Assembly: GCF_022138605.1 (NCBI RefSeq)
Contig: NZ_JACBFS010000005.1
Span: 62,001 to 126,000 of the forward strand
Length of the DNA stretch: 64,000 nucleotides
DNA from: Xanthobacter sp. NM-25
GTDB lineage: Bacteria > Pseudomonadota > Alphaproteobacteria > Rhizobiales > Xanthobacteraceae
Reading direction: 5' to 3'
Numbering within the stretch: the first letter of the stretch is position 1; each line of letters starts with the position of its first letter. The notes beneath the pieces are model-generated. The model ran no database searches, was not told the origin of the DNA, and saw only the letters and a list, made by a program, of their open reading frames with translations. Shown here piece after piece: positions 37,316 through 46,138 of the stretch. Both the position numbers and the translations under genes were made by a program.

Positions 37316-38701
37316 CTAGAACTGGAAATACAGGAACGGCACCACCGTGCGCCCCTGCAGGATCAGCAGCGCGAACAGGAACAGCGGCAGGGCGGTCCAG
37401 GCGCGCAGACTATGGCCAGGCTCCGGCGCCGCCGGGTCGATGCGCAGCAGCTTGGGCAGATAGACGAAGCCGATGCCCACCATCAGCGCCAGCAGTTCCA
37501 CCGGCCGCACCGCCGCCGCCATGGCCGGCGACAGGCCGAGGCCGTGGACGCCGGCGAGCCCGGTGAAGATGGTGGCGGCCTCGCTCCAGCTCTGGGCGCG
37601 GAACAGCGCCCAGCCCACCATGACGAACGCCAGGGTGAGGATGTGGCCCAGGAGCGGTCCCAGCCGCGGCAGGGTATGGTTGCTCCACACCCGCCCCACC
37701 ATCAGGCCGAAGCCGTGCCACAGGCCCCAGGCGAGGAAGGTCCAGCTGGCCCCATGCCACAGACCGCCGAGCCCCATGGTGATGATGAGATTGGCGGAGG
37801 TGCGGGCGGTGGAGCCCCGATTGCCGCCCAGGGGAATGTAGAGATAGTCCCGGAGCCAGCTCGATAAGGAGATGTGCCAGCGCCGCCAGAATTCCGCGAG
37901 GGAGGTGGATAGGTACGGGTTGTCGAAGTTCTCGGGAAACTTCAACCCCACCATCAGGCCGAGGCCGATGGCCATGGCGCTGTAGCCGCAGAAATCGAAA
38001 TAGAGCTGCAGCGTGTAGCCGGAGACCGCCAGCACCACGTCGGTGGTGGTGGGATTGGCCAGCGCATAGCCGGCGTCCACCAGCGGCGCGAGGGTATCGG
38101 CGATCAGGACCTTCTGGGCGAAGCCGAACATGAAGCGCTCGACCCCGAACATGAATTCGGCGCGCTGGAAGGTGCGTTCCTTCAGCCGCTCGGCCACCCA
38201 TTTGTAGCGCACCACCGGGCCGGCCACGAGGTGGCCGAACATGGATTGGTAGGTGGCGTAGTTCACGAACGAGGGCTCGGCCGGCACGGTGCGGCGGAAC
38301 ACGTCCATGGAATAGGAGATGGCGCCGAACACGAAGAAGCTGAGGCCGATGGGCAGCAGCACGTCTTCCCAGCCCCAGACGGAGGCGGTGACCGCCTGGC
38401 CGGTGGCCACCAGCATGTTGGCGTATTTGAACCAGACGAGGGAGATGAGCGGCCAGGCGATGCCCGCCAGCAGCGCATTGCGGCGGGCGGGTCCCTCGGC
38501 GCGGGCGATCCACAGGCCGGTCAGCCACGACCACACGGCGATGGAGACGATGAGCGGCAGGAAATCGGCCCGCCACCAGGCATAGAACAGCCAGGAAAAG
38601 GCCAGGATAGTGAGATTGCGCGCCGCCCCGGGCGTCAGCCCATAGACGATGAGGAAGACCGGCAGGAACAGGAACAGGAAGCTGTCGGAAGCGAAGACCA
38701 T
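37316..38701 (-). CDS. MBOAT acyltransferase, AlgI/DltB family
   Basis: Inner-membrane protein of 461 residues with 10 or more helices. The catalytic His is in GGLWHGASWTFLAWGLWHG, and NPYLSTSLAEFWRRWHISLSSWLRDYLYIPLGG is the AlgI signature. The family passes acetyl groups across the membrane to AlgJ-type proteins. It lies 7 bp downstream of the AlgF-like gene, second in the cassette. Confidence 0.92.
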   Translation of the reverse strand: MVFASDSFLFLFLPVFLIVYGLTPGAARNLTILAFSWLFYAWWRADFLPLIVSIAVWSWLTGLWIARAEGPARRNALLAGIAWPLISLVWFKYANMLVATGQAVTASVWGWEDVLLPIGLSFFVFGAISYSMDVFRRTVPAEPSFVNYATYQSMFGHLVAGPVVRYKWVAERLKERTFQRAEFMFGVERFMFGFAQKVLIADTLAPLVDAGYALANPTTTDVVLAVSGYTLQLYFDFCGYSAMAIGLGLMVGLKFPENFDNPYLSTSLAEFWRRWHISLSSWLRDYLYIPLGGNRGSTARTSANLIITMGLGGLWHGASWTFLAWGLWHGFGLMVGRVWSNHTLPRLGPLLGHILTLAFVMVGWALFRAQSWSEAATIFTGLAGVHGLGLSPAMAAAVRPVELLALMVGIGFVYLPKLLRIDPAAPEPGHSLRAWTALPLFLFALLILQGRTVVPFLYFQF

Positions 38702-38708
38702 GGTGAGG

Positions 38709-39449
38709 TCAGTTGGCCGGGGCGCGGTAGGGTTCGGTCTCGTCGCGCTGGCCAGCCAGCACCGGTGCGCCGCCGGTGGGCACCAGGAACAGGCTGTAAT
38801 GATCGCCCGCCTTGAGGGGCGGCAGCTTCAGGGTCTCGGTCTTGGTGGCGCCGCAGCTGGCTTCCAGGGTCGCTTCGATGGGATTGATGGAGCGCTGGCG
38901 GGTGTCGTGGGTGGCCACCCCCTCGAACACCTTGGGGCCATCCACCACCGTCACCGCCCCGATGCAATCGGGCACCAGATTGTAGAAGCGCAGCTGCGCC
39001 TTGAGATCGTTGCGTCCCTCGGTGGAGTCGGGGATCAGGATCAAGCTCTCGTCGGGGGTGATCACCAGGGTCGAGAAGGCGTCGGCCGGCGGTGTCACCG
39101 GGCCGTTCACGGGCTTGCCGGCGAGATTGAGGGTGAGCGGAGCCCCGCCCTTGACAATGCGGTAGATGCTGGCGGCCTCGCCGCTGCCGGGCTGCACCGC
39201 GCGGGCGTCCGAGCTGAACGAGATGGGAGAGCCCGAGCGGGTGAGGTCCACCACCCGCACGTAAGCGGAGCCGGCCGGCGGCTTCGGCGCATAAAGGCGG
39301 GTCAGCTCCTGGGCGCTGGTGGCGTTCGGCCCGGCGACGGCAGCGGTTGTGAGGGCCGCGAGCACGAGGGCGCGGACCCGGCGGGCGCGGCGCTTCAGCC
39401 GGTGCCCAGTGCCATCCGCTCGCGCCGTCTGCGATCCCCTGATCTTCAT
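38709..39449 (-). CDS. AlgF-like periplasmic O-acetylation protein
   Basis: Of 246 residues. A signal peptide (cleavage near TSAQ, about 46) precedes LTRLYAPKPPAGSAYVRVVDLT, which resembles the start of mature AlgF (LY-P--P-GSAFVRVYN). The rest is predicted beta-rich, with a Cys pair (about 180 and 210). AlgF bridges AlgJ and AlgX during alginate acetylation; a similar adaptor role is likely here. The ATG at 39449 (GGAGCAGGG upstream) is preferred over one at 39491. First gene of the cassette. Confidence 0.72.
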   Translation of the reverse strand: MKIRGSQTARADGTGHRLKRRARRVRALVLAALTTAAVAGPNATSAQELTRLYAPKPPAGSAYVRVVDLTRSGSPISFSSDARAVQPGSGEAASIYRIVKGGAPLTLNLAGKPVNGPVTPPADAFSTLVITPDESLILIPDSTEGRNDLKAQLRFYNLVPDCIGAVTVVDGPKVFEGVATHDTRQRSINPIEATLEASCGATKTETLKLPPLKAGDHYSLFLVPTGGAPVLAGQRDETEPYRAPAN

Positions 39450-39592
39450 GGCCACGCCCTGCTCCGATGTCCCAGCGGATATGGATACCATGAGTGTTAG
39501 GGGGGCGGCGGACTCAATGCAACCGATGCCGGCCCCCTTTCATCCGTATGGTTACGGGCGGCGCCGTCAAATCACCAATCGGGGAGCGGTGT

Positions 39593-40498
39593 TCAGGCGG
39601 CTTTCGCCGCCAGCGCCTGGGCCACGCGGGAGGTGGGCGCGCGGCCGAGCGCCGCAGTGATGGCCCGGCCGGCGGCGGCCAAAAGGTCGAGATCCACACC
39701 GGTCTCGATGTTAAGGCCGTTCAGCATATAGACCAGGTCCTCGGTGGCGAGATTGCCCGACGCCCCCTTGGCATAGGGGCAGCCGCCGAGGCCCGCCACC
39801 GACGCATCCACCGTGGCGATACCGAGATCGAGGCAGGCCAGCACATTGGCCAGGGCCTGCCCGTAGGTGTCGTGGAAGTGCAACGCGGTGCGGGCGACGC
39901 CGATGCGGTCGGCCACCGCGCGGGCCATGGCCTTGGCCTTGTCCGGGGTGCCGACGCCGATGGTGTCGCCGAGGGAGACCTCATAGCAGCCCATGGCGAT
40001 GAGCGCTTCGGCCACCTCCACCACCTTGGCCACCGGCACCTCGCCCTGGTACGGGCAGCCGAGCACGCAGCTCACATAGCCGCGCACCGCCACCCCATGG
40101 GCCCGGGCGAGGTCCAGCACCGGGGCGAAGCGCTCCAGGCTCTCGGCGATGGAGCAATTGATGTTCTTTTGGCTGAACGCCTCGGAGGCGGCGGCGAACA
40201 CCGCCACCTCGGTGACGCCGGCGGCCAGCGCCAGCTCCAGGCCCTTGAGATTGGGGGTGAGCACCGGATAGCGCACCCCCTCGCGGCGCTGGATGGTGGC
40301 GAGCACCTCCGCCGTGTCCGCCATCTGCGGCACCCATTTGGGGGAGACGAACGAGCCGCTTTCGATGGCGGTGAGCCCGGCATCGGCCAGGGCCTCGATC
40401 AGCGCCACCTTGGCGGCCAGCGGCACGACGCCCGGCTCATTCTGTAGCCCGTCGCGGGGGCCCATCTCGACGATGCGGACCGAAGTGGGGCGGGCCAT
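39593..40498 (-). CDS. liuE: Hydroxymethylglutaryl-CoA lyase
   Basis: Splits HMG-CoA to acetoacetate and acetyl-CoA, the last step of leucine degradation. The 301-residue TIM-barrel has IVEMGPRDGLQNE, the metal-binding HFHDTYGQALANVL, and the lyase signature VAGLGGCPYAKGASGNLATEDLVYM with its catalytic Cys. It overlaps the liuD stop by one base and ends the liu operon. Confidence 0.95.
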   Translation of the reverse strand: MARPTSVRIVEMGPRDGLQNEPGVVPLAAKVALIEALADAGLTAIESGSFVSPKWVPQMADTAEVLATIQRREGVRYPVLTPNLKGLELALAAGVTEVAVFAAASEAFSQKNINCSIAESLERFAPVLDLARAHGVAVRGYVSCVLGCPYQGEVPVAKVVEVAEALIAMGCYEVSLGDTIGVGTPDKAKAMARAVADRIGVARTALHFHDTYGQALANVLACLDLGIATVDASVAGLGGCPYAKGASGNLATEDLVYMLNGLNIETGVDLDLLAAAGRAITAALGRAPTSRVAQALAAKAA

Positions 40499-42504
40499 TA
40501 TGCGTCCTCCAGAACCAACAGTTCGGCGCCCTCGTCCACCAGGTCGCCCACGGCGAAATTGAGGGCCTTGATGCGGCCGTCGCGGGGGGCGGCCACCGTG
40601 TGTTCCATCTTCATGGCCTCCACCACCACCAGCGGCGCCCCCTTGGCGACGTTCTGGCCGGCCTCCACCGCGATGCGGATGATGGTGCCCGGCATGGGCG
40701 CCACCAGCCGGCCGGCGGTGCCCGTGGCGGCCAGGGAGGCGAGGCGCGGATCGATGAATTCCAGCGCGAACTCGCCGCCGCGCACGAACACCGTGAGATG
40801 GTTGCCGGTGCGCACCACCCGGGCGCTGAGCTTCACCCCATCGAGCCGGGCGAACAGGGTGCCGCTCTCATCGGCCTCGCCCTCCACCGTCATCGAGCCG
40901 CCGGGCAGGTCCAAAGTGAAGCCGTTGGGCTTGAAATGGGCGCGCACCACGGTGCGCCCTTCCAGGTACGGATCCTGGAAGGTGAGGTCCACATGGGCGT
41001 CGCGGTTGAGCCGCCAGCCGGGGGCGCGGCCCCAGGGGGAGAACGGATCGGCCGCATCCACCGCCTCTGCCGACTGGCGGGCCTCGTCCTTCAGGATGGC
41101 GAGGGTGGCGAGGGCCAGCACCGCATCGCCCACCGGCTGGGGCGGGGGCAGCAGATCGGCGGCGTGACGGGCGATGAAATTGGTATCCAGCTCCGCCGCC
41201 GCGAACGCGGGATGGGCGGCGATGGCTTTCAGGAACACCCGGTTGGTGGCAAGGCCCACCACCTCGGTGGCGGCCAGCGCCGCCTCGAGCCGGCCCACCG
41301 CTTCCGCCCGGTCGGCGCCGGCGACGATGATCTTGGCGATCATCGGATCGTAATGGATGGAGACCGTGTCGCCGGCCCGCACGCCGGTATCGACGCGGGT
41401 GCCGGGCACATGGGCGGGCAGCACCAGATGGTCGAGGGTGCCCACCTGGGGCAGGAAGTCCCGCGCCGGGTCCTCCGCATAGAGCCGCACTTCGATGGCG
41501 TGGCCGTTGAGCGGAATCTGCTCCTGGGTGAGGGGCAGGGGCGCACCGGCGGCCACCCGCAACTGCCACTCCACCAGATCCTGGCCGGTGATGGCCTCGG
41601 TGACCGGATGCTCCACCTGCAGGCGGGTGTTCATCTCCATGAAATAAAAGCCGTCGCCCTCGGCGATGAATTCCACCGTGCCGGCGCCCACATAGCCCAC
41701 CGCCTTGGCGGCATCCACCGCCGCCTGCCCCATGGCGGCGCGGCGCGCGGCCGTCATGCCGGGGGCGGGGGCTTCTTCCACCACCTTCTGGTGGCGGCGC
41801 TGGATGGAACAGTCGCGCTCATGGAGATAGACGGCGTTGCCGTGGGTATCGGCGAACACCTGCACCTCGATATGGCGCGGGGTGGTGAGATATTTCTCCA
41901 CCAGCACCCGGTCGTCGCCGAACGCGCTCTTGGCCTCTCGCTGGGCGGAGGCGAGCGCCTCCGGAAACCCCTCGGCTGAGCGCACCACCTTCATGCCCTT
42001 GCCGCCACCGCCGGCGGAAGCCTTGATGAGCACCGGAAAGCCGATGCGCGCGGCCTCCCGCGCCAGGAGCGCGGGATCCTGGTCTTCCCCATGATAGCCG
42101 GGCACCAGGGGCACGCCGGCCTTTTCCATCAGCGCCTTGGCGGCGCTCTTGGAGCCCATGGCGCGGATGGCGCTGGCCGGTGGGCCGATGAAGACGAGGC
42201 CGGCCATCGCGCAGGCGTCGGCGAAATCCGCATTTTCGGAGAGGAAGCCGTAGCCGGGATGGATGGCGTCCGCCCCGCTCTTCTTCGCCGCATCGAGAAT
42301 GGCGTCGATCTTCAGATAGCTCTCGCGGGCCGGGGCGGGGCCGATGGGATAGGCCTCGTCCGCCACCGCCACGTGCAGGGCATGGGCATCCGCCTGCGAA
42401 TAGACGGCGACGGTATTGAGGCCCAGGGCCTTAGCGGTGCGCATGACGCGGACCGCAATCTCACCCCGGTTGGCGACGAGAACGGTGCGGATCGGCCGGC
42501 TCAT
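40498..42504 (-). CDS. liuD: 3-methylcrotonyl-CoA carboxylase, biotin-containing alpha subunit
   Basis: Of 668 residues. Biotin carboxylase domain (about 1-450; VLVANRGEIAVRVMRTAK, KASAGGGGKGMKVV, FMEMNTRLQVEHPVTEAI), a BT linker domain, then a C-terminal biotinyl domain with the biotinylated Lys in VEAMKMEHTV. It carboxylates biotin for the LiuB subunit in leucine breakdown. I chose the ATG at 42504, which overlaps the liuC stop by ATGA, over one at 42525. Confidence 0.94.
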   Translation of the reverse strand: MSRPIRTVLVANRGEIAVRVMRTAKALGLNTVAVYSQADAHALHVAVADEAYPIGPAPARESYLKIDAILDAAKKSGADAIHPGYGFLSENADFADACAMAGLVFIGPPASAIRAMGSKSAAKALMEKAGVPLVPGYHGEDQDPALLAREAARIGFPVLIKASAGGGGKGMKVVRSAEGFPEALASAQREAKSAFGDDRVLVEKYLTTPRHIEVQVFADTHGNAVYLHERDCSIQRRHQKVVEEAPAPGMTAARRAAMGQAAVDAAKAVGYVGAGTVEFIAEGDGFYFMEMNTRLQVEHPVTEAITGQDLVEWQLRVAAGAPLPLTQEQIPLNGHAIEVRLYAEDPARDFLPQVGTLDHLVLPAHVPGTRVDTGVRAGDTVSIHYDPMIAKIIVAGADRAEAVGRLEAALAATEVVGLATNRVFLKAIAAHPAFAAAELDTNFIARHAADLLPPPQPVGDAVLALATLAILKDEARQSAEAVDAADPFSPWGRAPGWRLNRDAHVDLTFQDPYLEGRTVVRAHFKPNGFTLDLPGGSMTVEGEADESGTLFARLDGVKLSARVVRTGNHLTVFVRGGEFALEFIDPRLASLAATGTAGRLVAPMPGTIIRIAVEAGQNVAKGAPLVVVEAMKMEHTVAAPRDGRIKALNFAVGDLVDEGAELLVLEDA

Positions 42505-43316
42505 GCGCTTTCCCCTTTTCCCCATTGGGCTTTTCTTTTCTCAAGGAAGGCGGTGACGCCCTCCTTGCCGTCGGCGCTGGCGCGGATGTCGGCGATGCGG
42601 CGGGCGGTGTCGTCCACCACCGCGTCATCCAGCGGCCGGTCCACGGCGCGGATCAGATCCTTGGTGGCGCTGAGCGCCGCCGGGCTCGCCGCCTTCAGCG
42701 CCTTGAGATGGCGGGCGATGGCGGCATCGAGCGCATCCGGCGGCACCACCTCGTGCACCAGGCCCAGCTCCAGGGCGGTGGCGGCGGAGAAGCGCTCGGC
42801 GGTGAGGAAATAGCGCCGCGCCTGCCGGGCGCCCATGGCCCGCACCAGATAGGGGCTGATGACCGCCGGGATGAGGCCGATCTTCACCTCGGTCACCGCG
42901 AATTCCGCTTCCGGCACCGCCACCACGATATCGGAAGCGGCGATGAGCCCGGTGGCGCCGGCGAAGGCCGAGGCGTGCACCCGCACCAGGGTCGGCTTGG
43001 GGCACAGGTCGATGGTGCGCATGAGGGCGGCGAGCTTGCCGGCATCCTCCAGGTTCTCGGCATGGGAATAGCCGGCCATGCGGCGCATCCAGTTGAGATC
43101 GCCACCGGCGCAGAAGCTCTTGCCCTCCGCCTTCAGCAGGATGGCCCACACGGCGGGATCGGCGCTGGCCTCGGCATAGGCGGTGGTGAGGGCGGCGATG
43201 ACCGTGTCGTCGAAGGCGTTGTGCACCTCCGGCCGGTTGAGGGTGAGGATGCGAACGCCGTCCTCGGTGGTGGTGAGAAGGCTCATGCGGTCCTCGGTCG
43301 AGGTGAGGAGGCTCAT
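42501..43316 (-). CDS. liuC: Methylglutaconyl-CoA hydratase (enoyl-CoA hydratase family)
   Basis: Crotonase-fold protein of 271 residues; hydrates 3-methylglutaconyl-CoA to HMG-CoA. Oxyanion-hole segments KSFCAGGDLNWM and AFAGATGLIAASDIVVA are present. The 5' end is a 30-bp tandem duplication: MSLLTSTEDR is followed by MSLLTTTEDG, each copy with its own GAGGA ribosome site, so translation could begin at 43316 or 43286. Function follows from its place between the two carboxylase subunit genes. Confidence 0.9.
   Translation of the reverse strand: MSLLTSTEDRMSLLTTTEDGVRILTLNRPEVHNAFDDTVIAALTTAYAEASADPAVWAILLKAEGKSFCAGGDLNWMRRMAGYSHAENLEDAGKLAALMRTIDLCPKPTLVRVHASAFAGATGLIAASDIVVAVPEAEFAVTEVKIGLIPAVISPYLVRAMGARQARRYFLTAERFSAATALELGLVHEVVPPDALDAAIARHLKALKAASPAALSATKDLIRAVDRPLDDAVVDDTARRIADIRASADGKEGVTAFLEKRKAQWGKGESA
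43257..43316 (-). repeat. 30-bp tandem duplication at the liuC start
   Basis: Two near-identical 30-bp units, each holding ATGAGCCT(C/T)CTCACC and an ACCGAGGAC end that doubles as ribosome site for the next unit. The frame is kept, giving two possible starts. Confidence 0.8.
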
Positions 43317-43364
43317 GGGATCCTCATTGAAATGGAGGCCGCTGTCCGCGGGCGCCGGTCCATT

Positions 43365-43527
43365 CCCTCTCCCGCTTGCGGGGGAGGGCCAGGGAGGGGG
43401 CGGACGGCGGCGGCCGGTGAGCGGCGGTGGGGCCTGTGGGCGAAGCCGGACGTGCAGGCGACGGATGCCGCGCGGGTGGCGGTCGCCCGTTCCCCCTCCC
43501 CAACCCTCCCCCGCAAGCGGGAGAGGG
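43365..43527. repeat. Paired palindromic intergenic repeat, copy 1
   Basis: Two 36-bp arms in inverted orientation (43365-43400 and 43492-43527; 33 of 36 bases match) flank 91 bp. Each arm holds its own small hairpin (CCCGC-TT-GCGGG) and a GGGAGGGGG end. The same arms recur at 49337-49460. It looks like a REP/MITE-type element between liuB and liuC. Confidence 0.75.
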
Positions 43528-43554
43528 GGCGCGTCGCATGAGCGTTGAGGGCCA

Positions 43555-45162
43555 TCACATGCGGAACACGCCGAAGCGCGTCTCCTGCTCGGGGGCGTTC
43601 AAGGCGGCGGAAAGGGCCAGCGCCAGCACCATGCGGGTGTCGGCGGGGTCGATCACCCCGTCATCCCACAGCCGGGCGGAGGAATAATAGGGATGGCCCT
43701 GGCGCTCATACTGGGCGCGGATGGGGGCCTTGAAGCCCTCTTCCTCCTCACCGGTCCATTTGCCGCCGCGGGCCTCGATGCCGTCGCGCTTCACCTGGGC
43801 CAGCACATTGGCCGCCTGCTCGCCGCCCATCACCGAAATGCGGGCATTGGGCCACATCCACAAAAAGCGCGGATCGAAGGCGCGCCCGCACATGCCGTAA
43901 TTGCCGGCGCCGAAGGAATTGCCGATCACCACGGTGAATTTCGGCACATTGGCGCACGACACGGCGGTGACGAACTTGGCGCCATCCTTGGCGATGCCGC
44001 CGCTCTCATATTTGCGGCCCACCATGAAGCCGGTGATGTTCTGCAGGAACACCAGGGGAATGTTGCGCTGCGCACACAATTCCACGAAGTGCGCGCCCTT
44101 GAGCGCGCTTTCCGAGAACAGGATGCCGTTGTTGGCGACGATGCCCACCGGATAGCCGAAGATGCGGGCAAAGCCGGTCACCAGCGTTTGGCCATAGAGC
44201 GGCTTGAACTCGTCGAACTCGGAGCCGTCCACCATGCGGGCGATGATCTGGCGCACATCGAACGGCTGCTTGGGATCAGCCGAGACGATGCCGTAGATCT
44301 CCTTCGCGTCATAGAGCGGGGCGCGCGGCTCGGCGATATCGAGGCTGTGGGCCTTGGTGCGGTTGAGATCGGCGACGATGGACCGGGCGATGCCCAGCGC
44401 ATGGGCGTCGTTCTCCGCCATGTGGTCGGCGACACCGGAGGTGCGGGTGTGCACGTCCGCACCGCCCAATTCCTCGGCGGTGACCACCTCGCCGGTGGCG
44501 GCCTTCACCAGCGGCGGGCCGCCGAGGAAGATGGTGGCCTGGTTCTTCACCATGATGGACTGGTCGGCCATGGCCGGCACATAGGCGCCGCCGGCGGTGC
44601 ACGAGCCCATCACCACCGCGATCTGCGGGATACCTTCGGCCGACATGTTGGCCTGGTTGAAGAAGATGCGTCCGAAATGCTCGCGGTCGGGAAAGACCTC
44701 GTCCTGGTTGGGCAGGTTGGCGCCGCCGGAATCCACCAGATAGATGCAGGGCAGGTGGTTTTCCCGGGCGATGGTCTGGGCCCTGAGGTGCTTCTTCACG
44801 GTGACCGGGTAATAGGTGCCGCCCTTCACCGTGGCATCATTGGCGACGATGACGCATTCGCGGCCCGACACGCGGCCGATGCCGGTGATAATGCCGGCCG
44901 CCGGCACCTCGTTCTCATACATGCCGAAGGCGGCGAGCTGGGAGAGCTCCAGGAACGGCGAGCCGGTGTCGAGCAGGGTGCGGATGCGGTCGCGCGGGAG
45001 CAGCTTGCCGCGCTTCAGGTGCCGCTCGCGGGCGACCTCGCCGCCACCTTCGGAGACGGTCTCGACCTTGGCGCGCAGATCGGCGACCGACTGCTCCAAA
45101 GCCTCCTTGTTGCGGCGGAAGGTGTCGGAGCGGCGGTCCACCGCATCCTCGATGATCGCCAT
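43555..45162 (-). CDS. liuB: Methylcrotonyl-CoA carboxylase, carboxyltransferase beta subunit
   Basis: Of 535 residues, the usual length. Two crotonase-like carboxyltransferase halves, with IYLVDSGGANLPNQDEVFPDR, the acyl-CoA site GSCTAGGAYVPAMADQ, FLGGPPLVKAATGEVV, and the C-terminal NSFGAGNYGMCGRAFDPRFLWMWPNARISVMGG. Transfers CO2 from LiuD biotin to 3-methylcrotonyl-CoA. Start at 45162. First gene of the liu operon; no isovaleryl-CoA dehydrogenase (liuA) lies with it. Confidence 0.95.
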   Translation of the reverse strand: MAIIEDAVDRRSDTFRRNKEALEQSVADLRAKVETVSEGGGEVARERHLKRGKLLPRDRIRTLLDTGSPFLELSQLAAFGMYENEVPAAGIITGIGRVSGRECVIVANDATVKGGTYYPVTVKKHLRAQTIARENHLPCIYLVDSGGANLPNQDEVFPDREHFGRIFFNQANMSAEGIPQIAVVMGSCTAGGAYVPAMADQSIMVKNQATIFLGGPPLVKAATGEVVTAEELGGADVHTRTSGVADHMAENDAHALGIARSIVADLNRTKAHSLDIAEPRAPLYDAKEIYGIVSADPKQPFDVRQIIARMVDGSEFDEFKPLYGQTLVTGFARIFGYPVGIVANNGILFSESALKGAHFVELCAQRNIPLVFLQNITGFMVGRKYESGGIAKDGAKFVTAVSCANVPKFTVVIGNSFGAGNYGMCGRAFDPRFLWMWPNARISVMGGEQAANVLAQVKRDGIEARGGKWTGEEEEGFKAPIRAQYERQGHPYYSSARLWDDGVIDPADTRMVLALALSAALNAPEQETRFGVFRM

Positions 45163-45327
45163 GAGCGGCCTCACGTCCGGGCAGATGCCCTTGTCAGGGG
45201 TGCCCTTGCCAGGTGGGAGAGGACGACGCGCGGCGTCACCGGTGCCGATGGCACCGGGCACCCCCGGACAGGCCGGTGGGCGGGTGGCGTACGAGCGTGT
45301 CCTCCGTGCCGATCACGGTCGGCTTGG

Positions 45328-45343
45328 AAACGATCGTACGTTT
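45328..45343 (-). promoter_or_regulatory. Inverted repeat, candidate TetR operator of the liu operon
   Basis: AAACG, 6-bp spacer ATCGTA, CGTTT: a perfect inverted repeat about 170 bp before liuB and 70 bp after the tetR stop. An eight-base core, TACGATCG, recurs at 46378-46385 before the ABC operon. Confidence 0.5.
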
Positions 45344-45412
45344 TTTTCCGGCAGGTGCAAGAGGTTTTCGGCGCGGGATGAAGGGCGCGCGACGGCGGGC
45401 CCTGTCAGGCCA

Positions 45413-46138
45413 TCAGGCGCCGGCGGCGGTCCTCTTCGCCGTGGCCTTGCCGGTCGTTTTGGTCTTGGCCTTGGGGGTGCGGGCCGCCGGGCTGGTGGCC
45501 ATCGACGCCTTGGCCTCCAGCGGCAGCGGCGCGGCGACGGCCTCTTCCGCCCCCGTGACACCGCCCACCACCAGGCCGGTATAGATGCCGATAAGATCCT
45601 CCTGGCTCAGCCGGCCGCCGGGGCGGTACCACATGCAGATGCCGGTGAGCATGGAGATGATGGCGTAGGTGGCGACCTTCGGCTCGCGCACCTCGAACAC
45701 GCCCGCCTCCGCGCCGCGGCGCAGGGTGTCTTCCAGCAGGCCTTCATAGCGGCGGCGCTGGGCGATGATGGTGGCGCGATGCTCGTCCTCCAGGGAGCGG
45801 ATCTCCATGTTGGCGATGAACACATGGGCCATGCGCGTCATGTGGTAGCGCAAATGGAAGGCGGCGAAGGCCTTCAGCCGCGCCAGCGGATCGGCCACCC
45901 CGGCGAGGTCCGCCTCGGCCTTGGAGATCAGATCCTCCATATGCTCGCGGACAATGTCGAACAGGAGGTTCTGCTTGTTCTCGAAATATTTGTAGAGCGA
46001 GCCGGATTGCAGGCCCACCTCCGCTGCCAGCTGCCGCAGGCTCATGGCCTCGTAGCCGTGCTTGTAGATGAGCTTCACCCCCGCCTGGCGGATCGCCTCG
46101 GCGGTGCGGGTGCCGTTGGAACCGATGGTGCGCGCCAT
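45413..46138 (-). CDS. TetR-family regulator with Lys/Ala-rich tail
   Basis: Of 241 residues. N-terminal helix-turn-helix (about 8-55; AGVKLIYKHGYEAMSLRQLAAEVGLQSGSLYKYFENKQNLL) and a helical ligand domain (about 60-190). Residues 205-241 form a Lys/Thr/Ala/Pro-rich tail (AKTKTTGKATAKRT) like histone H1, uncommon in this family and perhaps a non-specific DNA contact. It is upstream of the liu operon and divergent from the ABC/acyl-CoA-ligase operon, so either or both may be its targets, with an acyl-CoA as likely ligand (inference). Confidence 0.87.
   Translation of the reverse strand: MARTIGSNGTRTAEAIRQAGVKLIYKHGYEAMSLRQLAAEVGLQSGSLYKYFENKQNLLFDIVREHMEDLISKAEADLAGVADPLARLKAFAAFHLRYHMTRMAHVFIANMEIRSLEDEHRATIIAQRRRYEGLLEDTLRRGAEAGVFEVREPKVATYAIISMLTGICMWYRPGGRLSQEDLIGIYTGLVVGGVTGAEEAVAAPLPLEAKASMATSPAARTPKAKTKTTGKATAKRTAAGA

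Noticed and set aside
43365..43527. Remnant of an insertion sequence
   Set aside because: No transposase fragment or target-site duplication is visible; a REP/MITE-type element fits better.
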